33,127 nucleotides of DNA. Origin: Loigolactobacillus zhaoyuanensis. GTDB lineage: Bacteria > Bacillota > Bacilli > Lactobacillales > Lactobacillaceae. The stretch spans positions 1 through 33,127 of the forward strand of contig NZ_RHOE01000027.1 in assembly GCF_003946385.1 (NCBI RefSeq). The letters are read 5' to 3'. The position numbers were made by a program, and so were the translations under genes. The notes beneath the pieces are model-generated. The model was not told the DNA's origin. It ran no database searches and was given only the letters and a program-made list of their open reading frames with translations. Each line of letters begins with the position of its first letter. Within the stretch, counting starts at the first letter, position 1. Shown here piece after piece: positions 24,562 to 30,193 of the stretch.

Positions 24562-25911
24562 ATGCAGATTCCAGGAACACAGCGGCGAATGCCTTTACCT
24601 AAAATTTTAACCTTGGGCTTTTTAGTCCTGATCGTTTTGGGTGGACTCTTGTTAATGTTGCCGCTTGCCACCCGAGCGCATCACACTACACCATTTATTG
24701 ATGCTATTTTCACAGCCACTTCAGCCATTTGCATTACCGGGCTAACCACAGTCAATACTGCTGCCCACTGGTCATTGTTCGGTCAAAGTATTATTTTACT
24801 TTTGATCGAAATTGGTGGCTTAGGCTTTATGACGTTCAGTGTACTCCCTTTTGTTTTGTTAAAACGGCGCGTTGATTTGACAACACGACTGTTAATAAAA
24901 GAATCACTGAACTTTGAAAAATTGGCCAACGTTAATAGCGTCATGAAATACGTCATTGGCCTATCGCTAGCGATTCAGAGCTTAGGCGCCGCACTGTTAT
25001 TTATCGACTTTTATCCACGCTATGGCTTAGGCCGCGGTCTTTTTATGAGTATTTTCCATTCCGTCTCGTCTTTTTGTAATGCTGGCTTTGATTTATTTGG
25101 CAATAGTCTGGAAAGTCAACCAAATGATGTCTACTTGATTCTAGTGACCAGCGCATTGATCATCGCCGGCGGGTTAGGCTTTTTAGTTTGTCGTGATCTA
25201 CTACTATTCAAACGTCGTAAACGACTATCACTACACACTAAATTAGCGCTTAATACCAGCGGCATCTTACTATTAGTTGGGTTTGTTCTATTTCTTTTAA
25301 CTGAAAATAATTTGGCAGTAATGGCGCCACACGTCAACGTAGTCAATCGGCTAGTCAATACCTTTTTCCTAACGGTCACGCCGCGAACGGCTGGCATCAC
25401 CACCATCCCTTACAGTGAGCTATCAATTGCCGGAATTTTGCTAACCATTGTGCTCATGTTCATTGGTGGCACCCCTGGCTCGACGGCTGGTGGGATCAAA
25501 ACGACCACCCTTGGCCTGTTGACCTTACAAAGTTGGGCCATTTTACGCGGCAATCGCGATGTAGAATTCGGTCATCGCCGTTTTAGCGATCAGAATATTT
25601 TACGTGCGTTAATGCTAGTCTTTATCAGCTTAGTTATCATCATCACTGCTGGTTTGATCCTAACTGCAACCGAAACGATCCCGAAACATTATGGACTAGA
25701 ATACGTTATTTTTGAAGTGATTTCGGCATTTAGTACTGCTGGTATGACTATGGGTTTAACACCTAAGCTGACCACAATTGGTAAATTCATCATCATGCTA
25801 TTAATGTTCCTTGGCCGTGTTGGTATCTATACCGTCATGTTTTCAGTACTTAACGCTAGTCATCCGCAAAAGGGCTACCGCTACCCAGCTGAAAATGTCA
25901 TGCTAGGTTAA
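24562..25911 (+). CDS. ktrB: Ktr/Trk-type potassium uptake membrane subunit
   Basis: This 449-aa protein is the ion-conducting subunit of a KtrAB-type K+ (probably Na+-coupled) uptake system. It shows the fourfold M1-P-M2 arrangement of the TrkH/KtrB family. The four filter regions carry SAICITGL (about residues 54-61), SSFCNAGFD, TPRTAGI and SAFSTAGMT, each with the expected glycine. The IGGTPGSTAGGIKTTT stretch matches the gating loop after the third pore region. I prefer the ATG at 24562, with AGGCGG 6 nt upstream, over an ATG seven codons earlier that lacks a ribosome site. ktrA follows after 75 bp. The order B then A is compatible with one operon. Confidence 0.92.
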   Translation: MQIPGTQRRMPLPKILTLGFLVLIVLGGLLLMLPLATRAHHTTPFIDAIFTATSAICITGLTTVNTAAHWSLFGQSIILLLIEIGGLGFMTFSVLPFVLLKRRVDLTTRLLIKESLNFEKLANVNSVMKYVIGLSLAIQSLGAALLFIDFYPRYGLGRGLFMSIFHSVSSFCNAGFDLFGNSLESQPNDVYLILVTSALIIAGGLGFLVCRDLLLFKRRKRLSLHTKLALNTSGILLLVGFVLFLLTENNLAVMAPHVNVVNRLVNTFFLTVTPRTAGITTIPYSELSIAGILLTIVLMFIGGTPGSTAGGIKTTTLGLLTLQSWAILRGNRDVEFGHRRFSDQNILRALMLVFISLVIIITAGLILTATETIPKHYGLEYVIFEVISAFSTAGMTMGLTPKLTTIGKFIIMLLMFLGRVGIYTVMFSVLNASHPQKGYRYPAENVMLG

Positions 25912-25986
25912 CATAATCCTGAAGCTTAGAATTGATAACAGCCACCACGCTAAGCAACGCCATTCTTTAAAGGAGACTACTTTATA

Positions 25987-26649
25987 ATGAAGCAAAATTT
26001 TGCAGTAATTGGTTTAGGCCGCTTTGGCGCTAGTATTTGTCGTTCGTTAGTAGCTGCGCATCAAGACGTGCTGGCAATCGATATCAGCGAAGAGCGCGTC
26101 AACGCGCTAGCTGATGTTGCCACCCAGGCAATCGTCGCCAACGCTCAAGATGAAGACACACTGCGGTCGCTGGAAATTGGTAAATTTGACCATGTGATCG
26201 TCGCAATTGGTAAAAACATTCAAGCCAATATTTTAGTCACCTTGATTGTCAAAGAACTAGGCGTCCCCGACATTACCGCCAAGGCTGAAAACAATACCCA
26301 CGCACGAGTTTTGGCGCGGATCGGTGCAGATCAAGTTGTCCATCCTGAACGAGATATGGGCGAGCGAGTGGCGCACCACTTACTTTCGCCAAATATTTTA
26401 AACTACTTGGCGATCAACGACGATGTCACCATGGCTGAGATTAAAATCAGTAGTCCTGAATTTGTTGGTAAAAGCTTAACTGAATTAAATTTTCATCAAC
26501 AATTCGGCTTGACGGTCATCGCTATTCAGCACGGTAATGACGTTACCGTTTCACCGGCGGGCAATAATATCGTCCAACTCAACGATGAAATTTCGGTGGT
26601 TGGATCGACCCAAGCTGTCGATGAACTGAATGACCGGATGATGAATTAA
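25987..26649 (+). CDS. ktrA: Ktr/Trk-type potassium uptake regulatory subunit
   Basis: This 220-aa cytosolic protein is the nucleotide-binding gating subunit of the KtrAB channel. The RCK_N domain starts with the Rossmann motif VIGLGRFG (residues 7-14) and the ribose-binding aspartate D32 in AIDIS. The RCK_C domain covers about 135-220 and is where c-di-AMP binds in family members. The ATG at 25987 has AAAGGAG upstream with a fairly long gap of 10 nt. After the stop comes a structured intergenic stretch. The first strong terminator on this strand is about 300 bp downstream, so the mRNA may extend through the repeat element. Confidence 0.94.
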   Translation: MKQNFAVIGLGRFGASICRSLVAAHQDVLAIDISEERVNALADVATQAIVANAQDEDTLRSLEIGKFDHVIVAIGKNIQANILVTLIVKELGVPDITAKAENNTHARVLARIGADQVVHPERDMGERVAHHLLSPNILNYLAINDDVTMAEIKISSPEFVGKSLTELNFHQQFGLTVIAIQHGNDVTVSPAGNNIVQLNDEISVVGSTQAVDELNDRMMN

Positions 26650-26708
26650 TTGTTATCCAAAAAGGACTACACCAGTTTTTCTTAGGCGGGTGGGTATAAG
26701 CGGAGCTA
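26650..26708. other. start of a gene-free stretch (26650-27394)
   Basis: The 745 bp between ktrA and the DUF2187 gene hold no supported protein gene. This first part shows nothing. The rest contains two structured repeat elements, a 14-bp palindrome and two terminators, listed separately. Confidence 0.5.
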
Positions 26709-26886
26709 GTTCCGTCCATTCCGGCGCCAGTGGACGGAACGAGTGGGCGCGTTGGCGAGCTAATTTTCCCCAGACAAACCCAAAAGCGGGTGGGAAAATG
26801 GATCTCGCCAATCGCGCATAGTTCTAAATGGCACAACCCGCCATCAAGAACTATCGGCACATCTTGTCCACTGGCGCCTCCATTCC
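26709..26886. repeat. structured intergenic repeat, copy A
   Basis: Outer arms GGCGCCAGTGGAC (26723-26735) and their complement (26866-26878) enclose three hairpins. H1 is GTTCCGTCCA/TGGACGGAAC (26709-26740). H2 is GCGCGTTGGCGAG with CTCGCCAATCGCGC plus an inner TTTTCCC/GGGAAAA (26747-26817). H3 is AGTTCT-ATGGC with GCCAT-AGAACT (26820-26852). Both ends carry CATTCC next to GGCGCC. GC content is above the flanks. It is either a MITE-like element or a structured RNA at the 3' end of ktrA. Confidence 0.7.
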
Positions 26887-26897
26887 AGCAGGCCATG

Positions 26898-26911
26898 ATT
26901 GAACGTTCAAT
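26898..26911. repeat. 14-bp perfect palindrome ATTGAACGTTCAAT
   Basis: This perfect palindrome lies 11 bp after repeat copy A. It could be an operator-like site or part of the element's insertion target. No flanking gene start is within 200 bp. Confidence 0.5.
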
Positions 26912-26953
26912 TATTGGTTGTTTAAGTGGCAAAGTTAGTGATAATCAGAACGT

Positions 26954-26996
26954 AAAACACCGGCAAACAGTTGAGAGGCTGCTTTGCCGGTGTTTT
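26954..26996 (+). terminator. ktrBA downstream terminator
   Basis: AAAACACCGGCAAA pairs perfectly over 14 bp with TTTGCCGGTGTTTT around 15 nt. It lies about 300 bp after the ktrA stop. Confidence 0.85.
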
Positions 26997-27036
26997 GATT
27001 TCATCTAATCTGCTAAGTGTCCGTCAATCCTAATTG

Positions 27037-27064
27037 AACTAACTAAGACGATTAAACTAACTAA
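27037..27064. repeat. AACTAACTAA direct repeat
   Basis: The 10-mer AACTAACTAA occurs at 27037-27046 and 27055-27064. It is a simple AT-rich repeat of unknown meaning. Confidence 0.4.
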
Positions 27065-27095
27065 TTAAATAGTGTTCTAAAACTGCCAAGGTGAA

Positions 27096-27268
27096 ATGGA
27101 GGCGCTGGCGTATCACTGTCGCTCGTTCTTACACACACTGCTTAGCAAGTATTGAATTTAGCACATATTCGCAAAATAGAACGTGCTTCCCGTTGTCGAT
27201 TGAACTATGGCGGAAACCGCCAAGTTCAAGTCGCACGCGTTCCATACGCCAGCGCCGGAATGGAAGCT
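27096..27268. repeat. structured intergenic repeat, copy B
   Basis: Outer arms GGCGCTGGCGTAT (27101-27113) and ATACGCCAGCGCC (27244-27256) enclose CGTTCT/AGAACG (27124-27129 and 27178-27183). A strong hairpin, TTGAACT-GGCGG with CCGCC-AGTTCAA, lies at 27200-27229. The ends ATGGAGGCGC and GCGCCGGAATGGA match copy A read in reverse, so the two copies are in opposite orientation. Confidence 0.7.
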
Positions 27269-27358
27269 GACCTAACTCCACTTTTAGCCAAACTTAAGTA
27301 AGCGCTAGTAAAATCACAGACTCTTGTTCCCCTGTAACTTTATAACTTACGACTCTAA

Positions 27359-27390
27359 AAAAGCGTAGTCCCTTTTCGGACTACGCTTTT
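27359..27390. terminator. terminator after the DUF2187 gene
   Basis: AAAAGCGTAGTCC pairs perfectly with GGACTACGCTTTT around a 6-nt loop, 4 bp after the stop. It is symmetrical and can act on both strands. Confidence 0.88.
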
Positions 27391-27394
27391 GTTC

Positions 27395-27604
27395 TTATTT
27401 AGCAGCGACTAACTTCATCTTGCCTAAGCTGATCACAGCTTTATTTTGTAAGTCTTGAACGTTCATGCTATCGGTTTTGGCATCGTAATCAATAATATCG
27501 ACTAACGCAGAATTCTCATATAACTTTTCGACCACACCAGAAAAGTCAGCTTCCATATTTCCGTTAGCCTTGCAGCGTACAGTGTTGCCTATTTGAATAT
27601 CCAT
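27395..27604 (-). CDS. DUF2187 family protein
   Basis: This 69-aa protein matches the DUF2187 (YkvS-like) family of small Firmicutes proteins. It is a compact, all-beta, SH3-like sequence: IGNTVRCKANG at residues 4-14, then DFSGVVEKLYENSALVDIIDY (about 20-40) and a closing KMKLVAAK. Function is unknown. The start is the ATG at 27604, with GGAGGAA 6 nt upstream; a longer in-frame reading would translate through a strong hairpin and is rejected. The leader carries a 16-bp stem 12 nt ahead of the ribosome site, which may control expression. Confidence 0.85.
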   Translation of the reverse strand: MDIQIGNTVRCKANGNMEADFSGVVEKLYENSALVDIIDYDAKTDSMNVQDLQNKAVISLGKMKLVAAK

Positions 27605-27622
27605 GTCGATTCCTCCATCTTG

Positions 27623-27659
27623 GGTAGCTAATAATATAGCGCATATATTATCAGCTACC
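27623..27659 (-). promoter_or_regulatory. 16-bp leader hairpin upstream of the DUF2187 gene
   Basis: On the minus strand the stem GGTAGCTGATAATATA pairs with its partner over 16 bp, including one G-U, around a 5-nt loop. It ends a few bases before AAGATGGAGGAATCGAC and the ATG. With no T-run it is not a terminator for the HxlR gene. It could be an RNA control element or an operator. Confidence 0.65.
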
Positions 27660-27713
27660 TGCATGGAATGCAAGTAAAATCCAAGTTACTTTAATAAGTT
27701 TTTAATTAGTCGA

Positions 27714-28091
27714 TCACTTATCCCTATTTTCAAGCGCAGCATCCCACTGCAATAGATTTACTTGCTCGCCTTGTTCGCGCCGTCGATCAACATTTTCTTC
27801 ACCCCAAACGCAGAGTTGATGCAAAATAGTTTCTAAACTTTCGCCATAATCGGTCAAACAATATTCTACTTTAGGTGGAACTTGTTGATAGACGGTACGG
27901 CAAATAATCGCGGCCGCCTCTAACTCGCGCAATTGCTGGGTCAACATTTTTTGCGTGATTTTAGGAATTGCCCGTCGCAATTCACCTGTTCGCATCACCC
28001 CGTTACGCAAATGGCATAAAATAATCGGTTTCCATTTGCCACCGATCACTTCCATCGTCGCTTCCACACCAATATTATAAGTTTTTTCCAT
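27714..28091 (-). CDS. HxlR family transcriptional regulator
   Basis: This 125-aa winged-helix protein carries the HxlR core: EVIGGKWKPIILCHLRNG, then IPKITQKMLTQQLRELE (recognition helix) and VPPKVEYCLTDYG (wing). HxlR proteins are DNA-binding dimers, often sensing electrophiles or quinones through an N-terminal cysteine. Here the usual CPVEAT-type N-terminus is IGVEAT, so that cysteine is missing, while other cysteines remain (in ILCHL, IICRT, EYCLT and QLCVW). The second of two adjacent ATGs (28091) is preferred, with GGAGG 5 nt upstream. It is divergent from the MFS exporter gene and probably controls it. Confidence 0.93.
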   Translation of the reverse strand: MEKTYNIGVEATMEVIGGKWKPIILCHLRNGVMRTGELRRAIPKITQKMLTQQLRELEAAAIICRTVYQQVPPKVEYCLTDYGESLETILHQLCVWGEENVDRRREQGEQVNLLQWDAALENRDK

Positions 28092-28162
28092 CATTGCCTC
28101 CGTTACAAACGTGATCTGTTAATAGGTACTTTTTAGTCCCTATGGTACAAAATAGTGCGTAA

Positions 28163-28190
28163 TTGTTTTTTTGATTCTTAACCGTATAAT
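28163..28190 (+). promoter_or_regulatory. MFS exporter promoter
   Basis: TTGTTT (28163-28168) is followed after 16 bp by a perfect TATAAT (28185-28190). The divergent HxlR gene starts 72 bp to the left. GGTAC occurs twice, near 28121 and 28144, a possible operator pair. Confidence 0.6.
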
Positions 28191-28244
28191 CGTAAATTGT
28201 AGCACTTTAGATCAGGTTAGACAAAAAAACGGAGGCGTATTTAA

Positions 28245-29438
28245 GTGACGAAGAAACAAATTTCACCAACTTGGACATTACTGGCATTGGCGATCAGCGC
28301 GTTTGCAATTGGGTCCACTGAATTTATTAGTGTTGGTCTAATGCCATTACTAGTCCAAAGTTTCGGTATTACGTTAAGCCAAGCCGGCTGGACCGTATCA
28401 ATTTATGCACTAGGGATCACTATCGGCGCACCATTGCTGACTTTACTCACTGGTCGTTTTGATCGTAAACAATTAATGATCGCGATCATGACTTTATTTA
28501 TTGCCAGTAATTTATTAGCAGCGTTGGCGCCAACTTTCGCGATTTTATTAATGGCCCGAGTACTGGCCGCTTTTGCCCACGGGTTATTCATGTCGGTAGC
28601 TTCTGTAATTGCCGCCGATGTAGTCGCACCAGCCAAACGTGCTTCTGCAATTGCTGTTATGTTTACCGGCTTGACCGTTGCCACCGTAACGGGTGTGCCG
28701 CTGGGAACTTTTATCGGTCAAATTGCGTCATGGCACATGTCGTTTCTATTCATTAGCGCAATTGGCGTACTCGGCTTGATTGCCAACGCCATATTAATTC
28801 CTAATAACTTACCACGACCGGGAAAAACTGATCCCCGTGGCCTGTGGCGAATTCTGCGTAATCCTTGGCTACTGACAGCTTTAATGATCACCGCACTGGG
28901 GTACGGCGGCACATTCACCGTCTATACTTTTTTAAGCCCGTTATTGGAGACACAAATGGGTTGGTCCACATCGGCAGTCGTGCTCATCCTTGTTATCTAT
29001 GGTCTGATGGTTGCGTTGGGTAATACCCTAGGCGGCCGTTGGGCAAATTTACAACCATTAAAAGCCTTGCTCAGAATGTTTATTGGCTTAGCAATCACCT
29101 TACTCGTTTTGATGATCACTGCGCAAATGCACTATTTAGGACTGCTGACTGTTTTGGTCATGGGTTTATTTGCCTTCATGAATGTTCCTGGTTTACAGCT
29201 GTACATTGTGAATTTAGCGGAGCGCTACACACCAAATGACATTACGCTGGCCTCGTCGCTAAATATTTCAGCATTCAACATTGGTATTGCGCTAGGCTCA
29301 TTAATTGGGGGTCAAGTCACTGCCAAAATTGGTCTCACTGCGACACCACTCTTCGGTGCGATTATGGTGGGTGCTAGTATTATTCTTGTTGGCCTGTTGC
29401 TTCGTCAAGCAACAGCCGCTGCTGCATCTACTAAATAA
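28245..29438 (+). CDS. MFS transporter (AraJ/drug-efflux type)
   Basis: This 397-aa protein is a 12-helix major facilitator of the DHA1/AraJ-like group, proton-driven efflux permeases. The N-terminal helix contains AIGSTEFISVGLMPLL, typical of this group. The loop 2-3 motif is LTGRFDRKQLM, and the helix 5 region has FTGLTVATVTGVPLGTFIGQ, the antiporter motif. The start is GTG at 28245 with GGAGG 9 nt upstream. It is divergent from the HxlR regulator, a common arrangement for inducible exporters. The substrate is unknown; an aromatic or electrophilic compound would fit the regulator family. Confidence 0.9.
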   Translation: MTKKQISPTWTLLALAISAFAIGSTEFISVGLMPLLVQSFGITLSQAGWTVSIYALGITIGAPLLTLLTGRFDRKQLMIAIMTLFIASNLLAALAPTFAILLMARVLAAFAHGLFMSVASVIAADVVAPAKRASAIAVMFTGLTVATVTGVPLGTFIGQIASWHMSFLFISAIGVLGLIANAILIPNNLPRPGKTDPRGLWRILRNPWLLTALMITALGYGGTFTVYTFLSPLLETQMGWSTSAVVLILVIYGLMVALGNTLGGRWANLQPLKALLRMFIGLAITLLVLMITAQMHYLGLLTVLVMGLFAFMNVPGLQLYIVNLAERYTPNDITLASSLNISAFNIGIALGSLIGGQVTAKIGLTATPLFGAIMVGASIILVGLLLRQATAAAASTK

Positions 29439-29511
29439 GGTAGCAACCACCCTTTAGCACTACGATATTTTGTGGTACCATAGAAATACTATGAATAAAG
29501 AGGTGGCTCAC

Positions 29512-29973
29512 ATGCCGACACCAATCAATGTTTTATATATTTCAATTTCTGGTAATACCCGCTCGTTCGTTGAAGACTTGCAAGAATATGCGCAACAACA
29601 ACACGAAATTGCCGCGGAACAGCCTTTGATTACGTTAAAAGAAATTTCTGAAGCTAGTCCTTTGGCGGATGAAACTGCACCTTACTTTGCTTTTGTCCCT
29701 ACTTACTTAGATGGTGGCAACGGCATCGATAACGGTGTCAAAGAATTACTGACCAATGTTTTAGGCGAATACATCGCTTATCATACCAATCGCAAATATT
29801 GCCGTGGTGTAGTTGGCTCAGGTAATCGTAACTTTAATGAACAGTATTGTTTAACGGCTAAGCGTTACGCTCACGATTTCGGATTCCCGGTTATCGGTGA
29901 TTATGAATTACGTGGTATGCCCGCCGATGTTAAACGAATTTATGCCACCTTACAAAAAATCGCGGCAGAATAA
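29512..29973 (+). CDS. nrdI: class Ib ribonucleotide reductase flavodoxin NrdI
   Basis: NrdI (153 aa) is a flavodoxin-like FMN protein that supplies oxidant for assembly of the dimanganese-tyrosyl radical in NrdF. The phosphate loop is YISISGNTRSF near the start, FVPTYLDGGNG is the second FMN loop, and the family-specific VGSGNRNFNEQYCLTAKRYA is intact, followed by YELRGMPADV. I prefer the ATG at 29512 with GAGGTGG 6 nt upstream; an ATG seven codons earlier is possible. No nrdE or nrdF is in the window, so this copy is separated from its partners. A terminator follows about 100 bp later. Confidence 0.92.
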   Translation: MPTPINVLYISISGNTRSFVEDLQEYAQQQHEIAAEQPLITLKEISEASPLADETAPYFAFVPTYLDGGNGIDNGVKELLTNVLGEYIAYHTNRKYCRGVVGSGNRNFNEQYCLTAKRYAHDFGFPVIGDYELRGMPADVKRIYATLQKIAAE

Positions 29974-30020
29974 CATTTCTTTGAAGTGAATTGACTAGAA
30001 AGTTCAGACCTTAAGCCCTA

Positions 30021-30053
30021 CTAAGCGAATTAGTTGTCGAAATTAGCTTAGCG
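30021..30053. repeat. inverted repeat downstream of nrdI
   Basis: CTAAGCGAATT pairs with AATTAGCTTAG (one mismatch) around about 10 nt. Outer GACC and GGTC could extend the fold. It lies between the nrdI stop and its terminator. Confidence 0.4.
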
Positions 30054-30073
30054 GTCATTTCTAAATATAATTT

Positions 30074-30106
30074 AAGCGTGGTCCTAAATAGGAACACGCT
30101 TTTTTT
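30074..30106 (+). terminator. nrdI terminator
   Basis: AAGCGTG-G-TCC pairs with GGA-A-CACGCTT (one mismatch) and runs into seven T. The T-tract ends just before the -35 box of the next promoter. Confidence 0.85.
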
Positions 30107-30108
30107 AG

Positions 30109-30136
30109 TTGTTTTTTCCTATATTAGACCTATAAT
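30109..30136 (+). promoter_or_regulatory. P-type ATPase promoter
   Basis: TTGTTT (30109-30114) is followed after 16 bp by a perfect TATAAT (30131-30136), about 58 bp before the chosen start. Confidence 0.65.
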
Positions 30137-30193
30137 GACATTGAAAGTAGTTGAATTAAAAATGCTTTATTTATGCTAAGGAAGTGCGCGACG

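Noticed and set aside
26579-26932. 117-codon minus-strand frame across repeat copy A
   Set aside because: It runs through palindromic DNA and into ktrA, lacks a ribosome site, and the peptide has no family resemblance.
26730-27008. 92-codon plus-strand frame across copy A and the terminator
   Set aside because: It spans inverted repeats and a terminator, so it is structural DNA and not a gene.
27605-27673. longer N-terminus for the DUF2187 protein
   Set aside because: The extra codons translate the 16-bp hairpin and lack a ribosome site; GGAGGAA precedes the internal ATG.
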